51,180 nt of DNA from JAOUEA01 sp035249905 (GCA_035249905.1 DATFFT010000063.1:1-51180); one strand, 5' to 3'. Numbered from the stretch's first letter, positions 15,175 to 23,890 are shown. Program-made: numbers and translations. Notes: generated by a model from the letters alone, not told the origin.

Positions 15175-16812
15175 TCAGTAGCGGGGCGTCTCCCGGTAGT
15201 CGCCGAAGACCGCGATCAGCGTCCGCACGATCTCGCCCTCGGTGCACCGGGCCCGGGCGCACGCAATCAGCGGCTCGATCAGCTCGGCGTCGGGATCGGA
15301 CGCGGCGCTGGCCAGCCGCGCGAGGGCCCCGTCGGCCGCGGCCGTATCGCGCCTCGAGCGTGTGCGGGCGACGGCCCCCCGCTGCTGTGCCTCGGCCTGC
15401 GGGCCGATCACGAGCGTGTCGACGGTCCGGGCGCCGGGGTCCGCGAAGGCGTTGACCCCGACCTTGACGAGATCGCCCGACTCGAGCCGTCGTTGTTCCT
15501 CGAACGCCGCCTCGGCGATCAGCTGCTGGAACCACCCGCGCTCGATGCCCGCGAGCACCCCCTCGAGCATGGAATCGCCCCCCACTTCGCCGATGTGGTG
15601 GAAGAGATCCTCGGCGCGGGCCTCGATCTCGTCGGTCGCCCGCTCGACCACGTAGGACCCGCCGAGCGGGTCGGCCACGTCGGCGACGCCGCTCTCATAC
15701 GCGATCACCTGCTGCGTGCGCAGCGCCAGCCGGGCGGCGTGCTCGGTCGGCAGCGCGAGCACCTCGTCGAGCGCGTTCGTGTGGAGCGACTGCGTGCCGC
15801 CGAGCACCCCCGTGAGAGCCTCGAGTGCGGTGCGGACCACGTTGTTCATGGGCTGCTGAGCGGTGTTCGACACGCCCGCGGTCTGGGTGTGGAAGCGCAA
15901 CCGCCTGGCCGCGTCGTCGGCCACGTCGTACCGCTCGCGGAGCCACCGCTCCCAGATGCGCCTGGCGGCCCGGAACTTCGCGAGCTCCTCCAACAGGTCG
16001 ATGTGGCTGTTGAAGAAGAACGACAGGCCCGGCACGAATGCGCTCGGGTCCAGACCCCGGCGCAGGCCGAGCTCGACGTAGGCGAAGCCGTCGGCCAGCG
16101 TGAACGCCAGCTCCTGGGCCGCCGTGGCCCCCGCTTCCCGGATGTGGTAGCCGCTGACGCTGATCGGATGGAACTTGGGCACGCGCTCGGCGCAGAACGC
16201 CATGAGGTCGCCGATCAGGCGCAGGTGGGGACGGGGCGGGAAGATCCACTCCTTCTGGGCGATGTACTCCTTGAGGATGTCTGTCTGCAGCGTGCCGTCG
16301 AGGCGGTCCCAGGCCACACCTTGCCGCTCCGCCGTCGCGAGGAAGAAGGCGAACGCGATCGGAGCCGGCCCCGAGATCGTCATCGAGGTCGTGATGTCGC
16401 CGAGCGGGATGCCGTCGAACAACGTCTCGAAGTCGTCGAGGGAATCGGTCGCGACGCCGCACCTGCCGACCTCCCCTTCGCTCCGCGGGTCGTCGGAGTC
16501 CAGCCCCATCAAGGTCGGCATGTCGAAGGCCACCGAGAGCCCGCCCTGCCCCTGGTCCAACAGGAAGCGGTACCGCGCGTTCGTCTCTTCCGGCGTGCCG
16601 AACCCGGCGAACTGCCGCATCGTCCACAGACGCCCTCGGTACATCGTCGGGTAGACGCCGCGCGTGTACGGCGGAGCACCGGGCAGACCGAGCAGGTCGC
16701 CGACATCGGCAGGGACGTCGGCGGGCCCCACGAGGGCGGGGACGGGTTCGCCCGACAGGGAGGTGTGCGATCGATCCTGGTCGGGGGGCGGGGCCGCGTT
16801 CGGGTCCTGCAA
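15175..16812 (-). CDS. icmA: B12-dependent acyl-CoA mutase large subunit, isobutyryl-CoA mutase type
   Basis: The 545-residue protein is the substrate-binding barrel of the adenosylcobalamin-dependent acyl-CoA mutase family and lacks the B12-binding domain. The residues that separate subfamilies are Phe68 (in WTMRQFAGF) and Gln186 (in EYIAQKEW). They correspond to Phe80/Gln198 of isobutyryl-CoA mutase, not Tyr89/Arg207 of methylmalonyl-CoA mutase. The likely reaction is therefore isobutyryl-CoA to n-butyryl-CoA. A separate small B12 subunit must exist elsewhere. The start is TTG, preceded by GGAGG with a five-base gap. It follows meaB by 60 bases in the same operon. Automatic pipelines would probably label it methylmalonyl-CoA mutase. 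Confidence 0.85.
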   Translation of the reverse strand: MQDPNAAPPPDQDRSHTSLSGEPVPALVGPADVPADVGDLLGLPGAPPYTRGVYPTMYRGRLWTMRQFAGFGTPEETNARYRFLLDQGQGGLSVAFDMPTLMGLDSDDPRSEGEVGRCGVATDSLDDFETLFDGIPLGDITTSMTISGPAPIAFAFFLATAERQGVAWDRLDGTLQTDILKEYIAQKEWIFPPRPHLRLIGDLMAFCAERVPKFHPISVSGYHIREAGATAAQELAFTLADGFAYVELGLRRGLDPSAFVPGLSFFFNSHIDLLEELAKFRAARRIWERWLRERYDVADDAARRLRFHTQTAGVSNTAQQPMNNVVRTALEALTGVLGGTQSLHTNALDEVLALPTEHAARLALRTQQVIAYESGVADVADPLGGSYVVERATDEIEARAEDLFHHIGEVGGDSMLEGVLAGIERGWFQQLIAEAAFEEQRRLESGDLVKVGVNAFADPGARTVDTLVIGPQAEAQQRGAVARTRSRRDTAAADGALARLASAASDPDAELIEPLIACARARCTEGEIVRTLIAVFGDYRETPRY

Positions 16813-16872
16813 TCGGGCCTCCGTGGCGACGCCTCGTGCCGCCGGGCGCCGGGACGACGGATCGGCTGGCCG

Positions 16873-17808
16873 CTAGCCTGCGGCCTTGCCGACCAGCATA
16901 GCGGCGGCCGCGTACGGGTCGACGCGCCGATCGACCAGGGCGCTCGCGAGCTCCTCATCGGCTTCGAGCACCGACGTGACCTCGAGCCGGAAGCGCTCCG
17001 CGGCGAGGGCTTCCACCTCCCGCAGCAGGCGCGCTCGGCGCTTCGCGCCGAGCGCGCCGGTCGCCCCCAGGTGCGTCCGGTGCGACTCGATCGCTTCCCA
17101 GACCGCCTCGATACCCTCGTCCTCCGTTGCAGCGGTCGTGAGCACGGGGGGGTCCCAGTCGCGGGCCGCCCCGAGATGGAGCATCTGACGGAGCTCTCGC
17201 ACGACCTCGTGTGCGCCCTCCCGATCGGCCTTGTTCACCACGAAGACGTCGGCGACCTCGAGGATGCCCGCCTTGGCCATCTGCACGGCGTCGCCCATGC
17301 CGGGAGCGAGCACGACGACCGCCGTGTCGGTCGCCGCCGCCACATCGACCTCGGCCTGCCCGACGCCGACCGTCTCGACCACGATGCGGTCGTAGCCGGC
17401 CGCATCGAGGATGCGGACGGCCTCGGGGGCCGCGAGGGCCATGCCGCCGAGGTGCCCCCGCGTGGCCATCGATCGGATGAACACGCTCGGGTCGGTCGCG
17501 TGCTCCTGCATGCGCACCCGGTCCCCGAGCAGGGCGCCGCCCGTGTACGGAGAGGTGGGATCGACCGCGAGCACGGCGACCCGTAGGTCACGCGCTCGAC
17601 AGACGCGGACCACCCCGGCGGCAAGCGTGGACTTGCCGACCCCCGGCGCGCCGGTGAGGCCGATCGTCGCGGCACGGCCGGTGCTGGCGAAGATGCCCTC
17701 GGAGAGCTCCTCGAGTCCCTCGCCGCCGTCCTCGACGGCGCTGATCGCGCGCGCGACTGCCCGACGGTCTCCCCCAAGCACGCCGGGCACCAGCTCGTCG
17801 ACCCGCAT
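16873..17808 (-). CDS. meaB: Mutase-associated G-protein chaperone
   Basis: MeaB proteins gate loading and repair of adenosylcobalamin in acyl-CoA mutases using GTP. The 311-residue protein has Walker A GAPGVGKST at residues 53-61, the DPTSPYTGGALLGDR switch region, ETVGVGQ (Walker B/switch region) and the NKAD guanine-specificity motif. It lies directly upstream of the mutase gene, as expected for its chaperone. I chose ATG 17808; an upstream start at 17841 would overlap the previous gene and add a non-conserved stretch. Confidence 0.94.
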   Translation of the reverse strand: MRVDELVPGVLGGDRRAVARAISAVEDGGEGLEELSEGIFASTGRAATIGLTGAPGVGKSTLAAGVVRVCRARDLRVAVLAVDPTSPYTGGALLGDRVRMQEHATDPSVFIRSMATRGHLGGMALAAPEAVRILDAAGYDRIVVETVGVGQAEVDVAAATDTAVVVLAPGMGDAVQMAKAGILEVADVFVVNKADREGAHEVVRELRQMLHLGAARDWDPPVLTTAATEDEGIEAVWEAIESHRTHLGATGALGAKRRARLLREVEALAAERFRLEVTSVLEADEELASALVDRRVDPYAAAAMLVGKAAG

Positions 17809-17819
17809 CGCTCGAGAGC

Positions 17820-18281
17820 CTATCGGCGGCGGGCCGCCCACGGGAGCGAGCGCGTGCTCGCCCGCTCGTGCGCGGACAGCAGCGACGTGAACCTCGCGAG
17901 GCGTCGAGGGTGGCGCAGGAGTCCATGGACGCGTACGCGCCGCGTCAGCAGATCGGCGATCGCGGCTCGGCCGGCGGGATGCAAGGGATCGGGCACCCCG
18001 GCGCGCAGCGGCGACGCGGCGAGGGCGAGCAGCCGGTCGGCGGGAGCGGCGATCCGCAGGTGGGCGTCGGGCGCGACACCGTCGGCGACCCGAACGCCGT
18101 CGGGGGCGAGCCGAACGGTCACCGCCACCGCCGCGTCGGGAACCGACAGCTGCACGATCGACGGGCGCAACAGGGCCGCGCGGGCGGGCTCCCGGGCCAG
18201 CTGCTGCTCCAGCAGTCCGGCGATCATCTCGGCGAGCCCGCTGGGACGGGGGTTCTCGATCGTCACCCCGATGCCGGTCAC
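17820..18281 (-). CDS. SCP2-like lipid-binding domain protein (tentative)
   Basis: The 153-residue product has a central pattern reminiscent of sterol-carrier/SCP2 folds: alternating beta strands (VAVTVRLAPDGVRV), then AHLRIAAPADRLLAL and a final segment ending with VRVHGLLRHPRRLARFTSLL. The match is weak and the call tentative. It overlaps the alcohol dehydrogenase stop by four bases and ends 11 bases before meaB, so it belongs to the same operon. Another SCP2-type gene begins this operon. Confidence 0.55.
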   Translation of the reverse strand: MTGIGVTIENPRPSGLAEMIAGLLEQQLAREPARAALLRPSIVQLSVPDAAVAVTVRLAPDGVRVADGVAPDAHLRIAAPADRLLALAASPLRAGVPDPLHPAGRAAIADLLTRRVRVHGLLRHPRRLARFTSLLSAHERASTRSLPWAARRR

Positions 18282-19318
18282 GGCTCGATCAGCACCTTGG
18301 TGGCGATGCGCCGCTCGAAGCGTTCGTACCCGTGCGGAGCGTCCTCGAGCGGGATCCGGTCGCTGACGAGGGGCAACGGATCGAGCTCACCCGCATCGAC
18401 CCGCCGCATGACCTCCCCCCAATCGCGGTGCACCGGACACACGCCGGTGAAGCGGACGTCGAGCGCCCTGGCCCACGCGACGCCGAGCTGAAGCTCGACG
18501 GTCTCGCCCGCGTAGACGCCGGCGACCACCACGCGACCGCCACGGCGCACGGCGGTGACGGCATCGCGATAGGCATCGGCCGAGCCCACGGCGTCGATCG
18601 TTACGTCGGGACCTCGATCCTCGGTGACCTCCGCGAGCGCGCTCTCGGCGCTCCGGTCCCCCACGAGCAGCGGCGTCGCCCCGGCCGCCGCAGCGAGCTG
18701 CAGCCGGGAGTCCTCTCGATCGAGCAGGAACACCCGATCGGTGCCGAGCGAGCGGAGCGACGCGGCCACGCACCATCCGAGCGGTCCAGCCCCGAGCACG
18801 GCCACCGAGTCGTCGGGACCGGAGCCGGCGAGCGAGGCGGCATGGTATCCGGTCGTCAGGACGTCGCCGACGAACACCCCACGCTCGTCGTCGACGCCCG
18901 CCGGCATCCGCAACAGGTTCACGTCGGCCCACGGAACCCGCACCCGTTCGGCCTGGGTGCCCGGCAGGTCACCGCCGAACGGGCCGGCGCCGAACACGGC
19001 CGCCCGTTCGCAGAGGTTCGTCTGCCCTCGCGAACAGAACCAGCACTCCCCGCAGGCAACCGCGAACGAGACGACGACCCGGTCTCCCGGCGCGACCGAC
19101 CCCACGGCCTCGCCCGTCTCCTCCACGACCCCCACCGCCTCGTGCCCGAGTACCTCTCCCGGTGCGGTGGGCGTCTTGCCGTGCAGGAAGTGCAGGTCGG
19201 AGCCGCAGATCGCGGAGCGGCTCACGCGCACGATCGCGTCGGTCGGCTCACGAACGGTCGGATCGGGCACATCGGCCATCTCGACGCTGCCGGGTCCGGC
19301 GAAGACGACCGCGCGCAT
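18278..19318 (-). CDS. Zinc-dependent alcohol dehydrogenase family protein
   Basis: The 346-residue medium-chain dehydrogenase has catalytic zinc ligands Cys38 (CGSD) and His59-Glu60 (GHE), the four-cysteine structural zinc loop (CGECWFC to LCER) and a nucleotide-binding GAGPLG motif. The acidic LDRED after the second strand suggests NAD rather than NADP. The physiological alcohol or aldehyde is unknown. ATG 19318 overlaps the preceding stop by one base (TGATG) and its stop overlaps the following gene, placing it firmly inside the mutase operon. Confidence 0.9.
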   Translation of the reverse strand: MRAVVFAGPGSVEMADVPDPTVREPTDAIVRVSRSAICGSDLHFLHGKTPTAPGEVLGHEAVGVVEETGEAVGSVAPGDRVVVSFAVACGECWFCSRGQTNLCERAAVFGAGPFGGDLPGTQAERVRVPWADVNLLRMPAGVDDERGVFVGDVLTTGYHAASLAGSGPDDSVAVLGAGPLGWCVAASLRSLGTDRVFLLDREDSRLQLAAAAGATPLLVGDRSAESALAEVTEDRGPDVTIDAVGSADAYRDAVTAVRRGGRVVVAGVYAGETVELQLGVAWARALDVRFTGVCPVHRDWGEVMRRVDAGELDPLPLVSDRIPLEDAPHGYERFERRIATKVLIEP

Positions 19319-19737
19319 CAGCCCTCGTCGGGGAACGTGGTGGGCACGGTGCCGCAGATCGCCACCAGCTCGTGCGCCGCCTGCACGTACCGGAGGATCT
19401 TCGGCAGGTCGCCCCGGACCCGGAGTTTGCCCTGCATCATCGCCCGCACCGGGTCGAGCTCGCCGCGCACGACGCCCTTCCATCGACGGTACGTGGCCGA
19501 GATCGAGAACGCGGCTTGGGCACCTGCCTCCGGCGTGACCAGCCGGGCGGCCCTGCACTCACCGTGCCACAGATCGAGGTAGCCCCAGACGTCGTCGGGC
19601 AAGCCCCGGTTCGGGTCGGCCTCGATCACGAACGCGATGTCGCCTTCCCAGTCGGAGGCCGCCGCCCGATATGGCTCCGACGCGTTGATCTCATCCGCCA
19701 GGGCTCGGAACCAGTCCTCACGCGGGAACTCGTACAT
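19318..19737 (-). CDS. SCP2 sterol-binding domain protein
   Basis: The 139-residue protein is a stand-alone SCP2 domain. The C-terminal half has the family pattern GELDPVRAMMQGKLRVRGDLPKIL, lining a hydrophobic tunnel that binds acyl-CoA or sterol-like ligands. ATG 19737 is preceded by AGGAG with a five-base gap, one of the best ribosome binding sites in the window. It is the first gene of the operon that continues through the dehydrogenase and meaB to the mutase; TATGCT about 40 bases upstream may be its -10 box. Confidence 0.82.
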   Translation of the reverse strand: MYEFPREDWFRALADEINASEPYRAAASDWEGDIAFVIEADPNRGLPDDVWGYLDLWHGECRAARLVTPEAGAQAAFSISATYRRWKGVVRGELDPVRAMMQGKLRVRGDLPKILRYVQAAHELVAICGTVPTTFPDEG

Positions 19738-19742
19738 GCGCT

Positions 19743-19747
19743 CTCCT
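19743..19747 (-). promoter_or_regulatory. Ribosome binding site deciding the SCP2 gene start
   Basis: AGGAG on the minus strand lies five bases before ATG 19737 and rules out the longer start at 19803. Confidence 0.7.
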
Positions 19748-19799
19748 ACCCACCGGGCCGACAGCATACGGAGCCCGCCGGAGGCGACGCCCCCCACGC

Positions 19800-20627
19800 T
19801 CACCGAAGCGCGTCGTAGACGATCACGACGACCGCGATCAAGTTGAACGCGGCGTGTCCCACGATCGGGGCGAGCAAGGTCTTCCGACGTTCGTACACCA
19901 GCGCGAGGCCGACCCCGGTCACCACCATCGTGACCTGCAGCGCCACGGCGTCGGGCCAGGGGCCGGGCACGTAGTGGATCACCCCGAACAGCACCGCGGA
20001 GACGATCGCTCCGAGTGCCACACCGTGACGGTCGCGGACCGAGCGGTAGATCAATCCTCGGAACAGGAACTCCTCGGTGATCGGGGCCACCACGACCGCG
20101 AACAGGGCGAAGATCACGAGCTCGAACCCGTGGAGATCGCCCGTGACCTGCTCGGGCACCGAGACGTCGCGGTCCGTGACCGCCGTCAGCACCGCGATCA
20201 TGGCGGCGGCCGCGATACCGGCCACGATGCGCACCACGACCCCGAGGCCCGCGCCGATCGCCACCTCACGGCCGACGCGCGCGCTCGGCACCAACCGCAG
20301 GGCGGTGCTCCAGCCGGGGTGCCGGCTCCGCAACCACACGAAGAGCGTGCCGATCAGCACCACATCGACGACGAGCCCCTGCGCAAGCTCGCTGACGCCG
20401 CTGGCACCTTCCGCGGTCGTGTCGCCGAATGCTGCGAAGATCGGCGCGGCGGCCAGCGATCCCAGCAGGAAGCCGAGCAGCGCTATACCCAGGGTCGGCA
20501 GGAACGTCCAGGTGACCTTGGGGCGACCGTCGGGCAGGGTCGCGGTCGCCGAACCCTGCACGGCCGGGGTGCCGATCGGGCTACCGTCGGCACGCAGATC
20601 GGGGCGGCGCGGAGGCTCGGGCATCAT
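19800..20627 (-). CDS. CPBP-family intramembrane metalloprotease
   Basis: The 275-residue membrane protein has six to eight hydrophobic segments and the three CPBP (Abi/CAAX-protease-like) motifs: EEFLFRG with the double glutamate and arginine, FGVIHY, and HAAFN near the C-terminus. Members cleave substrates in the membrane; the target is unknown. The hydrophilic N-terminus of about 35 residues precedes the first helix. It follows murA by 12 bases and is likely co-transcribed with it. Confidence 0.88.
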   Translation of the reverse strand: MMPEPPRRPDLRADGSPIGTPAVQGSATATLPDGRPKVTWTFLPTLGIALLGFLLGSLAAAPIFAAFGDTTAEGASGVSELAQGLVVDVVLIGTLFVWLRSRHPGWSTALRLVPSARVGREVAIGAGLGVVVRIVAGIAAAAMIAVLTAVTDRDVSVPEQVTGDLHGFELVIFALFAVVVAPITEEFLFRGLIYRSVRDRHGVALGAIVSAVLFGVIHYVPGPWPDAVALQVTMVVTGVGLALVYERRKTLLAPIVGHAAFNLIAVVVIVYDALR

Positions 20628-20639
20628 CGGGTCTGACCT

Positions 20640-21911
20640 CTACGCCAACCGGGTCGCGGGCTCCTCCACGCGGCGCACGTCGACGCCGACCCCGCGCAGC
20701 TTCTCGGCGAACCCCTCGTAGCCGCGATCGAGATGGTGGAGCTCGGATATCTCGGTCACGCCGTCGGCCACGAGCGCGGCGATCGCCATCGCGGCCCCGG
20801 CACGGATGTCGAGGGCTCGCACCGGAGCGGCGGAGAGCCGTTCGACGCCACGGATCACCGCGTGGTGGCCCTCGGTGCGGATGTCGGCCCCCATGCGCCG
20901 GAGCTCGTCGACGTAGAGGAAGCGGCTCTCGAAGACGTTCTCCGTCGCGATGCTCGTGCCGTCGGCGGTCGCGAGCATCGCCATCAGGATCGGCTGGAAG
21001 TCGGTCGCGACCCCGGGGTACGGCAGGGTCACGAAGTCGATCGCTCGGGCGCGGTCGGCCTGGCTCACACGCAGGCCCTGCTCGGTCATCACGACCTCGG
21101 CGCCGGCGTCGGCGAGCTTCTGCAGGAACAGGTCGAGATGGTCCGGGCGCGCGTCCTCGAGCGTGATCTCGCCCCCGGTCGCGACGGCGACCGCGGCCCA
21201 CGTGCCCGTCTCGATGCGATCGGGGATCGTGGCGTGATCGGCAGGGACCAGGGCGTCGACCCCTTCGACCTCGATCGTGCTCGTGCCGGTGCCGTCGATG
21301 TGCGCTCCCATCGCCGCGAGGAACGACGCGAGGTCGGCGATCTCGGGCTCGCGTGCGGCGTTGTCGATCACGGTGGTGCCCCGCGCGAGCACGGCGGCCA
21401 TCATGAGGTTCTCGGTCGCCCCGACGCTCGGGTAGTCGAGCGTGATCGCGGCTCCGCGCAGCCCCGTCGTCTCGGCCACGAGGAACCCGTGTTCGGATCG
21501 GACCTCGGCGCCCATCTTCCGCAACCCCTGCACGTGCAGGTCGATGGGCCGTGAACCGATCTCGTCGCCGCCCGGCACGGCCACCCGTGCCCGGCCGGCC
21601 CGCGCGAGCAGGGATCCCAGCACCGCGGTCGACGCTCGCATCCGCCGAACCAGGTCGTAGGGCGCCTCGACGGAGGTCAGCTCGGTGGCGTCGATCGTCA
21701 CCGAGTCGCCGCGCCAGGCGACGCCCGCTCCGAGGCGATCGAGCACCTCGCTCATCGTCAGGCAGTCCTGGATGCGCGGCACGTTGCGAAGCTGGGTGCG
21801 GCCGCGTGCGAGGAGCGCGGCCGCCATGAGCTTGAGCGCGGAGTTCTTGGCGCCCGCGACCCGGATCGTGCCGGCACAGCGTGCGCCCCCGGTGACCATG
21901 AGTCGTTCCAT
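20640..21911 (-). CDS. murA: UDP-N-acetylglucosamine 1-carboxyvinyltransferase
   Basis: MurA performs the first committed step of peptidoglycan synthesis, adding enolpyruvate to UDP-GlcNAc. The 423-residue protein has Lys22 in AGAKNSALK and the mobile active-site loop PGGDEIGSRPIDLH. In that loop the usual Cys115 is replaced by Asp116, as in mycobacteria, a change known to make the enzyme insensitive to fosfomycin. Its position just after atpC is the conserved actinobacterial arrangement. A TAGACT box lies ten bases before the ATG and may give it a promoter of its own. Confidence 0.96.
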   Translation of the reverse strand: MERLMVTGGARCAGTIRVAGAKNSALKLMAAALLARGRTQLRNVPRIQDCLTMSEVLDRLGAGVAWRGDSVTIDATELTSVEAPYDLVRRMRASTAVLGSLLARAGRARVAVPGGDEIGSRPIDLHVQGLRKMGAEVRSEHGFLVAETTGLRGAAITLDYPSVGATENLMMAAVLARGTTVIDNAAREPEIADLASFLAAMGAHIDGTGTSTIEVEGVDALVPADHATIPDRIETGTWAAVAVATGGEITLEDARPDHLDLFLQKLADAGAEVVMTEQGLRVSQADRARAIDFVTLPYPGVATDFQPILMAMLATADGTSIATENVFESRFLYVDELRRMGADIRTEGHHAVIRGVERLSAAPVRALDIRAGAAMAIAALVADGVTEISELHHLDRGYEGFAEKLRGVGVDVRRVEEPATRLA

Positions 21912-21950
21912 CGGAGGTGTCAGTCTAGGCCGGGATCGGTCCGGGACCGG

Positions 21951-22391
21951 TCAATCCCCGAGGTCGATCCGAGCCCGAGCCTTCCGCAGCTCTTCGTGGA
22001 CATCCTCGAGCTCCGCCTCGCCGAGCTGCGTGTCACGATCCTGAACGAGTCGCTGCTCCAGCGCCGCGGCCCGGGCCCGGGCGGACTCGACGTCGATGTC
22101 GCCCGTCAGATCGGCGCTCGATGCAAGCACGTCGACGCGGGTGCCGGCTTCCCCCTGTTCGACGCCGACGCTGGTGACGTGCAGGAACCCGCCGTCGACG
22201 ACCGCCACGATCTCGCCGCCGGCCTCAGGATGGATGCGCAGCGGTCCGACCGCGAGCCGGACCATCAGCGGGGCATGGCCGGCGAGGATGCCGACCTCGC
22301 CGTCGATACCCCGGGCGATCACCGTCTCGGCCTCGCCGGCCCAGAGCTCACGTTCGGGCGTGACCACGTGCACGTCGAGCGGCGCGCTCAC
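21951..22391 (-). CDS. atpC: F1Fo ATP synthase subunit epsilon
   Basis: Epsilon links the rotor to F1 and can inhibit hydrolysis. The 146-residue protein has the N-terminal beta-sandwich (VTPERELWAGEAE, GIDGEVGILAGHAPLM) and a C-terminal helical hairpin. The start GTG 22391 lies inside the second unit of a 37/38-base tandem duplication and overlaps the stop of a 13-codon mini reading frame. It ends the ATP synthase operon. Confidence 0.94.
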   Translation of the reverse strand: MSAPLDVHVVTPERELWAGEAETVIARGIDGEVGILAGHAPLMVRLAVGPLRIHPEAGGEIVAVVDGGFLHVTSVGVEQGEAGTRVDVLASSADLTGDIDVESARARAAALEQRLVQDRDTQLGEAELEDVHEELRKARARIDLGD

Positions 22392-22461
22392 GGCGCTGCC
22401 GCCTTCGCCTGCTTGAGCGCCGTCCTCACAGCGCTACCGCCTTCGCTGCTTGAGCGCCATC
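22387..22461. repeat. Tandem duplication of the atpC start region
   Basis: Two adjacent units, 22387-22424 (38 bases) and 22425-22461 (37 bases), differ by three substitutions and one indel. On the coding strand each runs from GCGCTCAAGCAG to a GTGAG; in the downstream unit this GTG is the atpC start, in the upstream unit it opens a 13-codon mini frame that ends in GTGA overlap with atpC. The upstream unit also carries an eight-codon frame beginning immediately after the atpD stop (TAGATG). Confidence 0.85.
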
Positions 22462-23888
22462 TACGCGGCCTCCAGCTGCTTGGCCTGCTCGACGGCCTCC
22501 TCGATGCCCCCGACGAGGAAGAAGGCCTGCTCGGGCAGGTGGTCGTACTCGCCCTCGGTGAGGCCCTTGAACGAGGCGATCGTCTCGTCGATCGGCGTGT
22601 ACTTGCCGGGCAGGCCCGTGAACTGCTCGGCCACGAAGAACGGCTGCGACAGGAACCGCTGGATCTTGCGAGCGCGCGAGACGATGACCTTGTCCTCCTC
22701 GGAGAGCTCGTCGATGCCGAGGATCGCGATGATGTCCTGCAGGTCCTTGTACCGCTGCAGGATCTCCTGCACGCGCCGCGCCACCGCGTAGTGCTCCGCG
22801 CCGACGTACCGGGGGTCGAGGATCCGGCTCGAGGAGTCGAGCGGGTCGACCGCCGGGTAGATGCCGAGCGAGGCGATGTCGCGCGAGAGCACGGTCGTCG
22901 CGTCGAGATGGGCGAACGCGGCGTGCGGGGCGGGGTCGGTGATGTCGTCGGCGGGCACGTAGATCGCCTGCAGCGACGTGATCGACCGCCCCCCCGCCGA
23001 CGTGATGCGCTCCTGCAGGTCGCCCATCTCGCCGGCGAGGTTCGGCTGATACCCGACCGCGCTGGGCATACGGCCGAGCAGCGTCGAGACCTCGGAGCCC
23101 GCCTGGGTGAACCGGAAGATGTTGTCGACGAACAGCAGCACGTCGAGGTGCTTCTCGTCGCGGAAGTACTCGGCCATGGTCAGCGCCGACAGGGCCACGC
23201 GGAGCCGCACGCCCGGCGGCTCGTCCATCTGGCCGAAGACGAGCGCGGTCTTCTCGATCACGCCGGACTCCGTCATCTCGAGGAAGAGGTCGTTCCCCTC
23301 ACGGGTTCGTTCCCCCACCCCGGCGAAGACCGAGACCCCACCGTGCTGCTCGGCCTGGCGGCGGATCATCTCTTGGATGATCACTGTCTTGCCCACTCCG
23401 GCTCCGCCGAACATGCCGATCTTCCCGCCCTGCACGTACGGCTCGAGCAGGTCGATCACCTTGATGCCGGTCTCGAGCATGACCTTCTTGGGCTCGAGGT
23501 CGGCGAACGGCGGCGCCTCACGGTGGATGGGCCAGCGCGTGTCCGCATCGATGTTCGAGGCATCGGTGTCGAGGGGATCGCCCAGCACGTTGTACACGTG
23601 ACCGAGCACGCCTTCACCGACGGGTACGGTGATCGGGCCGCCGCTGTTCTCGACGGGGGACCCGCGCACGACGCCGTCGGTCGGCTTCAGGGCGATCGCC
23701 CGCACCGTGGAATCCCCGATGTGCTGGGCGACCTCGCACGTGATCGTCGTGCTCTCGCCGCCGATCTCCACGTCGAGCCTCAGCGCCGTGTTGATCTCGG
23801 GCAGCTCGGCCGGAGGGAACTCGACGTCCACCACCGGTCCGATCACACGGGTCACGCGACCGCTCGCGTGCGTTTCGGTCTGCGCCAT
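22461..23888 (-). CDS. atpD: F1Fo ATP synthase subunit beta
   Basis: Beta carries the catalytic nucleotide sites. The 475-residue protein has Walker A GGAGVGKTV, the GERTREGNDL segment with the catalytic glutamate, and ALTMAEYFRDE. ATG 23888 is chosen because GGAGGA lies six bases upstream inside the end of atpG; the GTG two codons earlier would touch that site. The gene order atpAGDC is standard. Confidence 0.97.
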   Translation of the reverse strand: MAQTETHASGRVTRVIGPVVDVEFPPAELPEINTALRLDVEIGGESTTITCEVAQHIGDSTVRAIALKPTDGVVRGSPVENSGGPITVPVGEGVLGHVYNVLGDPLDTDASNIDADTRWPIHREAPPFADLEPKKVMLETGIKVIDLLEPYVQGGKIGMFGGAGVGKTVIIQEMIRRQAEQHGGVSVFAGVGERTREGNDLFLEMTESGVIEKTALVFGQMDEPPGVRLRVALSALTMAEYFRDEKHLDVLLFVDNIFRFTQAGSEVSTLLGRMPSAVGYQPNLAGEMGDLQERITSAGGRSITSLQAIYVPADDITDPAPHAAFAHLDATTVLSRDIASLGIYPAVDPLDSSSRILDPRYVGAEHYAVARRVQEILQRYKDLQDIIAILGIDELSEEDKVIVSRARKIQRFLSQPFFVAEQFTGLPGKYTPIDETIASFKGLTEGEYDHLPEQAFFLVGGIEEAVEQAKQLEAA

Positions 23889-23890
23889 CG

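Noticed and set aside
14521..17586. A very long plus-strand reading frame of about 1,020 codons opposite cbiM, the mutase and meaB
   Set aside because: It is antisense to well-supported genes, has a His/Arg/Asp-rich composition typical of the reverse frame of GC-rich genes, and no recognisable domain.
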